Made by a program: the position numbers and the translations under genes. The notes below the pieces were generated by a model, which had not been told where the DNA came from, did no database searches, and worked only from the letters and a program-made list of their open reading frames with translations. From Sphingomonas pokkalii (GTDB lineage Bacteria; Pseudomonadota; Alphaproteobacteria; Sphingomonadales; Sphingomonadaceae), in contig NZ_QENQ01000001.1 of the NCBI RefSeq assembly GCF_003096275.1, positions 2,893,107 to 2,957,106 of the forward strand: a stretch of 64,000 bases of DNA, written 5' to 3'. Positions 46,151 to 56,882 of this stretch are shown piece after piece (the stretch's first letter is position 1; each line of letters opens with the position of its first letter).

Positions 46151-47683
46151 TCAGATCCGTGCGGCGGCCCTGGCAGGCGCGGTCTGGCTACTTTGATCGT
46201 TACTGGGCATGGTTCCTTCTCGGATCCGTTGGCGTTTGGACGCACCCCTGGTGCGTGCCGGGGGCGAGATGGGCGCGTCGGCCGGAGGTGTCAAGCCGGG
46301 GGCCACCGCAACCGTCCCGGGATGCGACGAAGCGGGTGGGGGCGGGGAGTCCGGGCGCGGCGCGGCGCGTGCCAAACCCCCTTCGTCATTCCCGCGCAGG
46401 CGGGAATCCATTCTCCCTGCCGTCTCCGCTCGAGCCTCAGCACCTGCGCCAATGGATCCCCGCCTCCGCGGGGATGACGATCGGGGTGGGGATAGGGCTT
46501 CCGACACTTCGGACCGCGTCTCTTCTGACGACGCCGCCTCGATAGGCGCTAGCTGCTCCACCGACGTCGCCACCGCCCCCCAGAGCGGCACGCCATGCGC
46601 GTCGACCTCGATCACGTCGACCCCGTCCGCGAAGAACGCATCGCGTTCCTGCGCCGCCGCGACCCGCCGGGCCTCGCGCGCCGCGCGCAGCGGGGCCTCC
46701 AGCACCTCCAGCTCCTCGGGCGACAATTCGCGCGCATAGTCCGGCTCGCCATATTCCCCGAACTCCTCGCCGTAGAAATCGTCGGGCGGCGGGAAGCTGG
46801 TGCGCCATTCGCCGACGTCGCTGTCGCACCACACCGGATCCCCGTTCGGGTTGTCGCGCCTGCCAAGTTGCCAAAGTTCACGCCCCTGCGCGTTTTCCTT
46901 CGGCGGCGGCGCGAGGACGAGCAGCCCGGCCGCCTCGGCGCGCGCCCATTGCTCGGCGCTCCAGCCCGCCCGCTGCGCCGGATCGAGATCGCCCACCGCC
47001 ACCCCTTCGCATGCATCGGCGCCGGTGCGCAGCCAGGCATCGGCGCGGGCCAGCGCGCGCACCGCCGCCAGCTCGTCCGCCGCTTCCGTGCCCATGCCGC
47101 CCGCGCCGCCCGCCCGCCGCGCGAGGAACAGCCCGGCGCGCGCCGCCCCGCCATCGCCCGCGACCAGCGCCAGGAACTGCTCGAACTCGCCCGCGACGAG
47201 CCGCGCGGCGGCATGGTCGGCGGGGCCGCAGCCTTCCTCCGCCAGCCGGTCGAGCCGGCTGAGCATGTGCATCGCCAGCCTATTGTCGTGGCGCTGGCGG
47301 GTGACGGTGGTGCCGTCGGGCCGGGTGATCGTGTCGACCGAGCCGTGCATCGCGCGTTCGAGCAGCCGGTCCGCCAGATGCTCGCGCGCGAGCAGCAGCG
47401 CCGCCTGCCAGCCGAGCGCGAACGCGGCCCCCGCCGCCGAGCGGCGCAGCGCATAGGCCGAACTGGTCGACATGCCGAGCGCGGCGCAGCTGTTGGTGAT
47501 GGTGTGCCCTTCCGCCAGCATCTGGAGGAACTGGCGCTGCTTGGCCGGCGTCCAGCCGTCATGCCGCTCGCGCCGGGCAGGCAGGCCGCCGCCGAAATCG
47601 GTGCGCGGCGCGATCATCGTGTCGAGGCAGAACAGGTCGTCGCCGTCGGGATGGACGGAAAGTTCGTCGGGATGCGGGATCAT
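46151..47683 (-). CDS. Hypothetical protein with terminase-small-subunit-like N-terminus, carrying a palindromic repeat in frame
   Basis: 510 residues. N-terminal helix-turn-helix region GWTPAKQRQFLQMLAEGHTITNSCAALGMSTSSAYALRRSAAG resembles small DNA-binding domains such as the terminase small subunit, then an alanine-rich helical body and a stretch WQLGRRDNPNGDPVWCDSDVGEW. ATG 47683 has AGGAGAC upstream. The C-terminal third contains SSPRRRGSIGAG and MDSRLRGND, the translation of a 98-bp palindromic element at 46383-46480, and ends in low-complexity sequence rich in Pro, Ala and Ser. Function unknown; proteins of this opening recur in sphingomonads. Confidence 0.75.
   Translation of the reverse strand: MIPHPDELSVHPDGDDLFCLDTMIAPRTDFGGGLPARRERHDGWTPAKQRQFLQMLAEGHTITNSCAALGMSTSSAYALRRSAAGAAFALGWQAALLLAREHLADRLLERAMHGSVDTITRPDGTTVTRQRHDNRLAMHMLSRLDRLAEEGCGPADHAAARLVAGEFEQFLALVAGDGGAARAGLFLARRAGGAGGMGTEAADELAAVRALARADAWLRTGADACEGVAVGDLDPAQRAGWSAEQWARAEAAGLLVLAPPPKENAQGRELWQLGRRDNPNGDPVWCDSDVGEWRTSFPPPDDFYGEEFGEYGEPDYARELSPEELEVLEAPLRAAREARRVAAAQERDAFFADGVDVIEVDAHGVPLWGAVATSVEQLAPIEAASSEETRSEVSEALSPPRSSSPRRRGSIGAGAEARAETAGRMDSRLRGNDEGGLARAAPRPDSPPPPASSHPGTVAVAPGLTPPADAPISPPARTRGASKRQRIREGTMPSNDQSSQTAPARAAARI
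46383..46480. repeat. 98-bp palindromic element within the coding frame
   Basis: Left arm 46383-46412 and right arm 46451-46480 are inverted copies with 27 of 30 bases matching, starting TCGTCATTCCCGCG and ending GCGGGGATGACGA. The six-frame translation SPRRRGSI / MDSRLRGND is the well known signature of a repeat scattered through many bacterial genomes. Here it lies inside an ORF and is read through without a stop. Confidence 0.85.
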
Positions 47684-47925
47684 CGGACGTCTCCTGGTTG
47701 CAGGCGACTCTCCAGATATGCCGGATCGGGTGCTGTAGGAAAGCGTTTTGTTGCCGGTTTGTTCTGTGGGGCAGTGGGCTCCAATCCTCCCCCGCCAGGG
47801 GGAGGTGGCGCCGAAGGCGACGGAGGGGGAGGATTCCAGACCCTCTCGGACCGTCGTGTGTCCTCCCCCTCCGTCAGGCCTGCGGCCTGCCACCTCCCCC
47901 TGGCGGGGGAGGATCGGTGAAGGCG
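47684..47925. repeat. Gene-free stretch with a 129-bp nested palindrome
   Basis: 242 bp with no gene. Outer arms 47785-47809 and 47889-47913 are a perfect 25-bp inverted repeat (TCCTCCCCCGCCAGG...); inner arms 47819-47833 and 47861-47875 are a perfect 15-bp inverted repeat. The full element spans 47785-47913. It is one of the C-run/G-run family also seen inside uvrA and near 51.5 and 57.8 kb. It lies directly upstream of the 510-residue ORF start and downstream of the broken cupin gene. Confidence 0.85.
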
Positions 47926-48358
47926 TCACCGCGGCCGGTGGGTGGTGCCGAGGCCGGGGGTGAGGAAGATCGCGGTGCAGGTTGCGCCCGGCGCGACATC
48001 GGCGGTGTGCCAGGTGCCCCCACCCCGCAAATTGCTACGTTGCGGGGACCCCGGAAGACGCGTTGATGACGTAATCGCCCGGGGCGAGCGTCACGGTCTC
48101 GGTACTGCCGTCGGCATGTTCCTGGTGGAGCGTGCAGGCGCCCTGGGTGCAGATCACGAGTTCCGCGCCGTGCGGGTGCATCTCCCACGAGTCCCAGCTT
48201 TCCGAAAAGGCGAACTGCGAGACCAGCCGGCCGTCCTGCCCGTCCGCTTCATGGCGGGCGGCATAGGCCTCGAACCAGTCAGGGCCGGTGAAGTCGGGCT
48301 CGACGCTGGCGCTGGCGGCGCGGCCGAGATGGGCGGGGTTGGTGGGGAGGTGGGGCAT
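47926..48358 (-). pseudogene. Cupin-domain protein, frameshifted by a 25-bp insertion
   Basis: Starts MPHLPTNPAHLGRAASASVE and has the cupin beta-barrel core: SWDSWEMHPHGAELVICTQGACTLHQEH then ETVTLAPGDYVINASSGVPAT. The frame then hits a stop at 48035. Removing 48013-48037 (25 bp) restores the reading TWHTADVAPGATCTAIFLTP and GLGTTHRPR with a stop at 47926, a natural cupin ending. The extra DNA forms an inverted repeat with the flanking bases. The 107-residue product that can be made lacks the last strand of the barrel. 7 bp downstream of an antitoxin-like gene. Confidence 0.75.
48013..48037. repeat. 25-bp insertion disrupting the cupin gene
   Basis: Its last bases CCCCGCAA (48023-48030) are the inverted complement of TTGCGGGG (48040-48047) in the original gene, so the new DNA together with the old flank makes a hairpin. 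This looks like a quasi-palindrome correction or template-switch product, or a tiny palindromic element. 25 is not a multiple of 3, hence the frameshift. Confidence 0.7.
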
Positions 48359-48365
48359 GGGGACG

Positions 48366-48563
48366 TCAGTCCTGCGGCTTTTCGCGCTGGTCGAGGATCG
48401 CCTGCACCCGCGCCATGACGACCTCGTGCGGGATGCTGGGCCGGGGGTCGGCGAGCGCCTTCTCGATCTTGGCGCGGAACCATGCGTCATAGGCTTCCGG
48501 CGAAGGGATCGGCCCCGGCGGTGCGTAGTCGGAATCCGGGAAGTCGGAGTCGTCCTCGGGCAT
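48366..48563 (-). CDS. RelB/StbD-like antitoxin, no toxin adjacent
   Basis: 65 residues. SPEAYDAWFRAKIEKALADP followed by RPSIPHEVVMARVQAILDQ matches the common alphaproteobacterial antitoxin family in which DPRPxIPHxEVMARxxAI is near-invariant and which normally precedes a RelE/ParE-type toxin. Here the next gene is a broken cupin, so this is an orphan or the partner has been lost. ATG 48563; the open frame upstream is repeat DNA. Confidence 0.75.
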   Translation of the reverse strand: MPEDDSDFPDSDYAPPGPIPSPEAYDAWFRAKIEKALADPRPSIPHEVVMARVQAILDQREKPQD

Positions 48564-48959
48564 GGCGGGAGGATATCGCGAACGGGGAGAAGGAAGAATG
48601 GTTTTGCGCGCAGAGGCGCGGAGGCGCGAAGAAGGGGAGGCGCGAAGAAGCGTCGGCTTTGATCGCCTTACACCGTGCTCCTGCGAAAGCAGGAGCCCAG
48701 GGTTGCGTAGGACAGCCCTTGTGACTCTGGGCTCCTGCTTTCGCAGGAGCACGGGGGGGGGCTCGATGAAGGGATCAGTGTACGTCGATCACCCGCTCGC
48801 CTTCGTCGAGGCGCGTGCCACTTGCCGCCATCCCGACGAAAGTCGGGATCCATTGGGGGCTCCGTCGCGGCTCCTGCTACACCCGAGAGGCGACTGGATC
48901 CCGGCTTTCGCCGGGATGACGGTAGTTGGGAGGTGAAGCTCTTCGCCACAGCAGCCGCA
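48564..48959. repeat. Gene-free stretch with two palindromic elements
   Basis: 396 bp with no supportable gene. Element one: arms 48675-48700 and 48727-48752, a perfect 26-bp inverted repeat beginning GTGCTCCTGCGAAAGC. Element two: arms 48829-48852 and 48895-48918, 22 of 24 bases matching, beginning CATCCCGACGAAAGTC, of the same class as the element at 46383. Both stand between a DUF433 gene and an antitoxin gene, where a toxin gene might once have been. Confidence 0.8.
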
Positions 48960-49178
48960 TCAAGCGGCGCGCACCACCGTGTGATCAACGGCACGCGCGG
49001 CATAGGCGAGGCAGGCATGGACGTCTTCGCGGACGAGGTAGGGAAAGTCCGCGAGCAGTTCCTCGACGCTGACGCCCTCGGCCAGCGCATCCAGCACGTC
49101 ACTGACGCGCATCCGGGTACCGGCAACGATCGGCCGGCCGCCGCAGACGTGTGGGTCGATGGTGATGCGCGGGGTCAC
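48960..49178 (-). CDS. DUF433 (VapB45-like antitoxin) protein
   Basis: 72 residues from the GTG at 49178. TPRITIDPHVCGGRPIVAGTRMRVSDVLDALAEGVSVEELLADFPYLVREDVHACLAYA is the DUF433 domain: a beta hairpin plus helix-turn-helix, normally the antitoxin next to a DUF5615 PIN-like toxin. No such toxin follows; palindromic repeats are there instead, so this looks like a solitary remnant. An open frame extends further upstream but without family resemblance. Confidence 0.82.
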   Translation of the reverse strand: MTPRITIDPHVCGGRPIVAGTRMRVSDVLDALAEGVSVEELLADFPYLVREDVHACLAYAARAVDHTVVRAA

Positions 49179-49287
49179 TTGATGTGAATGCGGTGTCTTA
49201 CCCCTAACGTCAAGGGCAGCGGCAAGGCCATCAATCTGGTTCTCATCTCGCTCCTGCCGTCTACAAAGTTTCTGGAGCAATCTAAAA

Positions 49288-50040
49288 CTATGCTGCAGCC
49301 TTTAGGTAATCTACATCGGCCTGATCGCTCTGTATGACGCGGCCAGCTTGGCTCAGCATAATAAGTTTTCTGCCCATTGAGGCCTTATCTTTTACTACAG
49401 AAATAAGCTTAGGGGCGTGAGGAAGCGCGGCAAGATCGTGGAATGCTGTACTTGTACGATAAACAGAATTTGCATGATCGCTAACAGCCTGAAAAACTAC
49501 TTCATGGCCGTCTATCTGAATAATTGCGGATACATCCCAAGGATTAGTCGAGGACCCAGATATGGTTTGGCGATCTTCGAGGTTCGAGGCGCCAAAAATG
49601 GACACAAGACGGCCGCGCAGGTATTCTTCGATGTCACGCTCTTCTTGATCAGCGATGCGCTTGAAAACGCGGTCTGCAACGTTCCAAGATGCCAGCGCAA
49701 CGTCACTTATCGCCCGAGACAGCTGCTCCGCGTCAGCGTAGGTGAAGAGGCAGCGACGATCACGGTCAAGTGACTCGCTCTGACGAGCTTTATCGGCCGC
49801 GCTAGCGAATGACCTCTCGAAGCCAACGCTCTCAAGTTCACGATATGCAAAGCCTCCATCATCGATCCGGAACCCCCCTTCAGCCGGACTGACCCTCACC
49901 GTAACGGGTGATCCGCTAGGGTAAAAAATCGGCGTCGACACGAAGGTTTGCGTACCCCAATGCTGCACGCGCAGCATCTCCCCTACGGCTCGTTCAACCG
50001 CATCATTAAGGTGAGGATAGGCGGGCGCGATCATGGCCAT
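49288..50040 (-). CDS. DUF1828/DUF1829-like protein of unknown function
   Basis: 250 residues. N-terminal part TPIFYPSGSPVTVRVSPAEGGFRIDDGGFAYRELESVG matches the pattern of DUF1828 (a beta-sheet core ending in a DDG motif) and the C-terminal part NPWDVSAIIQIDGHEVVFQAVSD resembles DUF1829. These domains occur in mobile-element and defence-like loci; their function is not known. Base composition is clearly lower in G+C than the surrounding chromosome, suggesting transfer. It starts 1 bp after the stop of the next gene upstream, so the two form an operon. Assignment to DUF1828 is from remembered patterns and needs a profile search. Confidence 0.7.
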   Translation of the reverse strand: MAMIAPAYPHLNDAVERAVGEMLRVQHWGTQTFVSTPIFYPSGSPVTVRVSPAEGGFRIDDGGFAYRELESVGFERSFASAADKARQSESLDRDRRCLFTYADAEQLSRAISDVALASWNVADRVFKRIADQEERDIEEYLRGRLVSIFGASNLEDRQTISGSSTNPWDVSAIIQIDGHEVVFQAVSDHANSVYRTSTAFHDLAALPHAPKLISVVKDKASMGRKLIMLSQAGRVIQSDQADVDYLKAAA

Positions 50041-50041
50041 A

Positions 50042-50596
50042 TCAGAGCAATGTATACTCCCAGTCAGGTTGTTCAACAATATCTATGTTGCTGATTCTAA
50101 ACAGATTCCCTGCAAACGTTCTAAGGGCTTCGAAAGATTGAACTTCCGGTGGCATGGGCTCTGCCTGCGATAAATCCGTCCGCATTCTATCTTCAGCTTC
50201 AACCCAATTTATTTCAAATCCGTGCACGTGGCTGTCGCCTACGCGCTTTCCGGCCCAAGGCACGTTCGGCCCGCGCTTATTGGAGTGCCCACCTGTAAGC
50301 GACCGCCAATCTATTCGAGCTATTGGCACCTTCCGCTTTATGCCGGGTTTGCCGATGCGGAGTTCAAATGTGACGTGCCTGTCTGGATGATATTTGTATG
50401 CTCCTCCATGAAGCATGAAATCAGCTTCGATGACGCCATTTATTTCAAGTGGGCATGCGAACCGAGAGTAACCCGTTTCGCCCTCTGCCGCGGACCAGCC
50501 TGGGAATAGTGCAATCCGCTTGGACGACTTGTAGAGCTCGATCAACGGCATGTAGTCAGGATAGCAGGAAGATTCGGAAATCCTAGCTACATGCAT
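50042..50596 (-). CDS. Hypothetical protein, DUF6978-like
   Basis: 184 residues, soluble. Contains RIDWRSLTGGHSNKRGPN, a histidine-rich stretch VGDSHVHGFEINWVEAE, and the ending QSFEALRTFAGNLFRISNIDI, which recalls DUF6978 (GHIHPFEINW and SFEELRxYAGxLFRINNI-type signatures). No catalytic motif is certain. Low G+C as in its partner. First gene of the two-gene operon; ATG 50596 has no clear ribosome site and ATG 50551 is an alternative. It lies directly beyond a duplicated uvrA end. Confidence 0.6.
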   Translation of the reverse strand: MHVARISESSCYPDYMPLIELYKSSKRIALFPGWSAAEGETGYSRFACPLEINGVIEADFMLHGGAYKYHPDRHVTFELRIGKPGIKRKVPIARIDWRSLTGGHSNKRGPNVPWAGKRVGDSHVHGFEINWVEAEDRMRTDLSQAEPMPPEVQSFEALRTFAGNLFRISNIDIVEQPDWEYTLL

Positions 50597-50622
50597 CGTT
50601 GTCGCCAGTACTTGGCGCCCTC

Positions 50623-50762
50623 CTACTCCGCCGCCACCGTCCCCGTCTTCGCCTTCCGCGGCTTGAGCAACGGCGCCAGATACCGCCCGGTGTAACTCCC
50701 CGCCACCTTCGCCACCTGCTCCGGCGTGCCTTCGGCGACGATCTCGCCGCCCTTCACGCCGC
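50623..50762 (-). pseudogene. Diverged second copy of the uvrA 3' end
   Basis: On the minus strand it reads [20 protein letters not shown] then [21 protein letters not shown] and VAAE with a TAG stop at 50623. The real uvrA ends [44 protein letters not shown] at 51553. The two agree closely until the last fifteen or so codons and then differ, and similarity stops abruptly at about 50762. No start or upstream coding exists, so this is a remnant. Confidence 0.88.
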
Positions 50763-50770
50763 AGGTGCGC

Positions 50771-50968
50771 TTACCACTTCCCCCCGGCGGTCTCGATCGC
50801 CTTCAGCAAGGCGCACTTGGCGTCGGTGCGGTTCGCGCCGGCGTTGCGCGGCATTTCCGGCAGGTGCAGCGCGGCGCGCCGCGCGGCGAGGCGGGCGCCG
50901 AGTTCGGCCATGTCGATCACCGGCGCAGTGGGCTCATTCGCCGGAAGGGATGTCGTGGACGCCGAAGT
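50771..50968 (-). CDS. Small hypothetical protein in the uvrA-end cassette
   Basis: 65 residues from a GTG at 50968 (46 residues from the ATG at 50911). Helical core [20 protein letters not shown] then [21 protein letters not shown]. It overlaps the 3' end of the nucleotidyltransferase gene by 35 bp if the GTG is used, and is followed after 8 bp by the duplicated uvrA end. No family recognised. May be the antidote or partner of the nucleotidyltransferase, which is inference from gene order only. Confidence 0.5.
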   Translation of the reverse strand, partial: TSASTTSLPANEPTAPVIDMAELGARLAARRAALHLPEMPRNAGANRTDAKCALLKAIETAGGKW

Positions 50969-51509
50969 CACCGCTGCTTTCCTCTCTGATCCGTCTCTCA
51001 AGATAGGCGAGATCGGCGTCCGGGTGAAGCTCCAGCAGGATTCTGGCCTGCTCCAGCCGGTCGGGCGCGGTGCCGGAGGCAAATTGGCCCATGCGGTCGG
51101 CGATCAGGTCCTCGACCGAAATCACCCGGAACAGCGCCGTTTCGCCGATCGGCTGGACCAGCCGGATATGCGCGGTGTCGACATTGCCGTCCAGCGGTAC
51201 GTCGGCGACGATCTCGAAGCCGAGCTTCAGTTCGGGGTGTATCCAGCCTTTGAGGAAGCGGCCGGCGCCGCTGGGGCGGACGAAGCCGAGCAGCTGCATC
51301 TCCGTCTCCATCTCGGATTGGGCTGGGGTGCAGAGATCGAAATCGCCCGTGCTGACTGCGCTGGCGGACCAGAATTCCGCCGCCGCCCCGCCCACGAGCA
51401 CGGGGCGGGGGAGACCGCGCTGGTGCATCGCTTCGCTGACCCGCGCGAACAGGCGGAGGGCGGCGATGAATTCCGGGCGATAGATGGGTGGTTCGTCGCT
51501 GGCCGTCAT
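50934..51509 (-). CDS. Nucleotidyltransferase-like protein (AbiEii/DUF6036-like)
   Basis: 191 residues. PVLVGGAAAEFWSASAVSTGDFDLCTP carries the GG-x(n)-DxD arrangement of the DNA polymerase beta-type nucleotidyltransferase fold; ISVEDLIADRMGQF and RLEQARILLELHPDADLAYLERR complete a pattern seen in AbiEii/DUF6036 proteins, several of which are toxins that transfer nucleotides. Full activity is not proven because the third Asp is not evident. It begins at the edge of a palindromic repeat that follows uvrA. Confidence 0.72.
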   Translation of the reverse strand: MTASDEPPIYRPEFIAALRLFARVSEAMHQRGLPRPVLVGGAAAEFWSASAVSTGDFDLCTPAQSEMETEMQLLGFVRPSGAGRFLKGWIHPELKLGFEIVADVPLDGNVDTAHIRLVQPIGETALFRVISVEDLIADRMGQFASGTAPDRLEQARILLELHPDADLAYLERRIREESSGDFGVHDIPSGE

Positions 51510-51550
51510 GCCCCTCTCCCCGGCCCTCTCCCCGGAGGGGAGAGGGAGAT
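51510..51550. repeat. C-run/G-run palindrome after uvrA
   Basis: CCCCTCTCCCC, GGCCCTCTCCCC and GGAGGGGAGAGGGA occupy the gap between the uvrA stop and the start of the nucleotidyltransferase gene. Same family as the element inside uvrA at 53726-53838. Confidence 0.65.
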
Positions 51551-51552
51551 GG

Positions 51553-54570
<3,018 letters not shown>

Positions 54571-54744
54571 GGGGGAGGGTTCTAGCTTTGTTCTGAAGGA
54601 TTTTCCAGAGGGGGAGATAGGAAGCCCGCCCCGCATCCGCCACCTGTCCGCCGGGACTTGATGCACGGCCCCGTTCCCGGCCAAAGAGGGATGGAGAGGT
54701 TTGAATTGACGTTGATTGATGACTTGAAGTAGCACGCTGCTGCC

Positions 54745-55650
54745 ATGCAGCTTACCCCACTTCCTATTCAGCCAATCCCCTATCAAGGCAGCAAGCGGTC
54801 GCTTGCTCCGAGGATATGCAGCCTTTTTCCTCGGGCGGTGGATACGCTTTATGAGCCCTTTGCTGGGTCTGCAGCTATCACGCTGTATGCAGCCACGCAC
54901 AATTTGGCTGATCGTTTCGTTATCGGGGATATTTATGTCCCGCTGATCGATCTTTGGGATTTAATCATTAACGATCCGGGGATGCTTTCGGGCAGCTATG
55001 CTGAGGTGTGGAAAGCTCAGTTTGATATAGGCATTGAGCATTATAATATCGTTCGCGCCGAATTCAACGAAAGTAAAGACCCGGTATTGTTGCTGTACTT
55101 GGTGGCTCGCTGCGTCAAAAATGCGGTTCGATTCAATAGGGCTGGAAACTTCACGCAGTCGGTTGACAAGCGGCGCACTGGCATGAGGCCAGATCGTGTG
55201 ACCCGTACTGTTCACGCCGTAAGTCGCCTATTGAAAGGGAGGGTCACGCTGTTCAGGGGCGATTTTCATGATTGCTGTGCAGATGCGAAGGCATCTGATT
55301 TGATTTATATGGACCCTCCCTATCAGGGTACAACTTATGGCCGTGATAAGCGCTATGCGTCAGGGTTGGATCGCGCGGCGCTGATTGATGGTCTCCATGA
55401 TTTCGATACTCGCAATGTTCCCTATGTACTTTCTTATGATGGGCAGCATGGTGAGAAGACCTATGGTGATCCACTTCCTTCTAGTGTGATGGCGGATCAT
55501 CTTTCGGTCTATGCCGGTCGATCCTCGCAGGCAACCTTGAGTGGGCGCGATGATAATACGATTGAAAGCGTGTACGTGTCGCGTTCTCTCAAGGCGGCGG
55601 ACGTGAATATCTTCTATGCGAGGCCTGTCCAGGATTTATTGTTTGTCTAA
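54745..55650 (+). CDS. D12-class N6-adenine DNA methyltransferase (Dam-like)
   Basis: 301 residues. YQGSKR at 13-18 and EPFAGSA around 37-43 are the AdoMet motifs and DPPY at 191-194 is the catalytic motif, in the order of the alpha (D12/Dam) class, so it methylates adenine; GATC is the commonest target but cannot be read from the sequence. Lower in G+C than the flanking chromosome. It is convergent with and overlaps by 15 bp the HNH endonuclease gene, so it is the protecting arm of a restriction-modification system. Confidence 0.93.
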   Translation: MQLTPLPIQPIPYQGSKRSLAPRICSLFPRAVDTLYEPFAGSAAITLYAATHNLADRFVIGDIYVPLIDLWDLIINDPGMLSGSYAEVWKAQFDIGIEHYNIVRAEFNESKDPVLLLYLVARCVKNAVRFNRAGNFTQSVDKRRTGMRPDRVTRTVHAVSRLLKGRVTLFRGDFHDCCADAKASDLIYMDPPYQGTTYGRDKRYASGLDRAALIDGLHDFDTRNVPYVLSYDGQHGEKTYGDPLPSSVMADHLSVYAGRSSQATLSGRDDNTIESVYVSRSLKAADVNIFYARPVQDLLFV

Positions 55651-56376
55651 CTTTCTCTTGAGAAACGTTGCAAAATCTTGGCCCGCACTTTGGGCTTTTA
55701 GTCTATCAAATTGTGCGGCTTCATCGCCGCTCCATACGAGGTCGATGCGTCGAGTCTGCGTTTCTGCAATGTGCTTGTAATCTTCGGGAGATGCCCAGAA
55801 GCAGGAACTGCAGATTTGCGGTTGGTGCTTTCGTAGAAAATTTTCACAATGTTCACAGGACCAACTTTTCGCGCGGTTGGAAGAGGAATCCAGAAGCATG
55901 AAATCCTTCGTGTCCAGTGGCCCGTTGTCGTCGCCTCCAACTTCGTAAGGAATTCGGTGGTCAATCTGTAAATACCGCTCCTCAAGGTATGCGCCAGTGA
56001 TAGTGTCGCGAGATCCATAGCGAGCAATCAGTGCTTGCTTGAACTGCTTCGGAAAGGCTTTGCGGCCTCCGATCCGACCACCCCTGATATTCTGAATATT
56101 GTCAAATGTATAAGCGCCCATCCGCCGACCAGTTTTTGGGCTGACCACGCTGTACGTAATTAGCGGGATGCCGTTTTCTCGTACATCGCGAATGGCGCGC
56201 GGCGGGTGGTCGTAACCGTACAGATCGCTAAGTTCTTCATTCGTGATGATCCCGTGTTCGAGGATGTGGTCGATCACGGTTCGGGCACGTTTCGCTTCGA
56301 TGCTTCTGCAAAGTGTGAGCATTGCTTCGTCGAGAGAGGATGCTGGCGTGCGCTTAATATCGTTCAATTCAGCCAT
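55636..56376 (-). CDS. HNH-family type II restriction endonuclease (candidate)
   Basis: 246 residues from ATG 56376, which overlaps the HTH stop by 8 bp; ATG 56409 would add 11 residues. An N-terminal winged-helix segment RTVIDHILEHGIITNEELSDLYGYDHPPRAIRDVRENG precedes an HNH nuclease: LQIDHRIPYEVGGDD with the catalytic His, the Asn in DSSSNRAKSW and a zinc-binding SCEHC/ICSSC pair. The winged helix may help recognise the site. Together with the convergent adenine methylase and the small HTH gene it makes a complete R-M set. Specificity unknown. Confidence 0.85.
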   Translation of the reverse strand: MAELNDIKRTPASSLDEAMLTLCRSIEAKRARTVIDHILEHGIITNEELSDLYGYDHPPRAIRDVRENGIPLITYSVVSPKTGRRMGAYTFDNIQNIRGGRIGGRKAFPKQFKQALIARYGSRDTITGAYLEERYLQIDHRIPYEVGGDDNGPLDTKDFMLLDSSSNRAKSWSCEHCENFLRKHQPQICSSCFWASPEDYKHIAETQTRRIDLVWSGDEAAQFDRLKAQSAGQDFATFLKRKLDKQ

Positions 56377-56608
56377 TGTTTTCACGTAATAATTCGTTGG
56401 GTGGGACATTTAGAGCGCGCGCGAGTGCGTCCAGTGTTGACAGGGTTATATTACGTTCGGCGCGCTCAATGGAGCCAATATACGTGCGGTGGTATCCGCA
56501 TACTTCAGCGAACTCTTCCTGAGACAGGCCCAGTCTGAGCCGCCTTTCTTTCAAATTTTCCGCCACGGTTCGTTGCAGGCCAACTGCCGCAGATTTTTGG
56601 TTCCCCAT
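56369..56608 (-). CDS. Controller-type XRE protein of the R-M system
   Basis: 79 residues: VAENLKERRLRLGLSQEEFAEVCGYHRTYIGSIERAERNITLSTLDALARALNVPPNELL is a classical single HTH_3 domain of the C-protein kind, with RTYIGSIERAERN nearly identical to known controller proteins. It sits just upstream of the HNH gene on the same strand, the usual C-R order; C proteins delay endonuclease expression until methylation is complete. Confidence 0.92.
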   Translation of the reverse strand: MGNQKSAAVGLQRTVAENLKERRLRLGLSQEEFAEVCGYHRTYIGSIERAERNITLSTLDALARALNVPPNELLRENNG

Positions 56609-56882
56609 GCCCTACAATGTTCTGGAATGACGACTCCGGGTCTACAGACTTTTAGTATCCAAGCGCTGCCCTTGTCGCGTTCGGCCATGTGGTTGCGTAG
56701 GTCGCTCTGACCCTCATTCTCAAGCCGAGGGAGGCAAATCGGGTTGTCGGGGCCTGCCACGGTGGCGGGAGTTTTGGTGCCGAATGACGCGTTTTTCGAT
56801 GCGATGGTCGGAGAGGTAAATGGCCGAGTACTGAGGCTGCCAGCAACTTGGCAAGAGATCGCCCGGAACGTTAGGAGGACGC
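56609..56882. other. Gap between controller gene and mrr-like gene
   Basis: 274 bp with no supportable gene. A minus-strand open frame (56551-56760) overlaps the controller start and was not accepted. It must contain the promoters of the controller gene (minus) and the mrr-like gene (plus); no operator (C-box) was recognised by eye. A good ribosome site AGGAGG lies at 56874-56880 for the mrr-like ATG. Confidence 0.4.

Noticed and set aside
46151..48960. CRISPR array, because of many short repeats
   Set aside because: The repeats are inverted, of different types and irregularly spaced; there are no regular direct repeats with spacers and no cas genes.
56551..56760. Minus-strand open frame upstream of the controller gene
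   Set aside because: No family match, overlaps the HTH start, and no ribosome site; its cysteine/tryptophan-containing sequence is not obviously shadow-like, so it is left as a weak possibility only.
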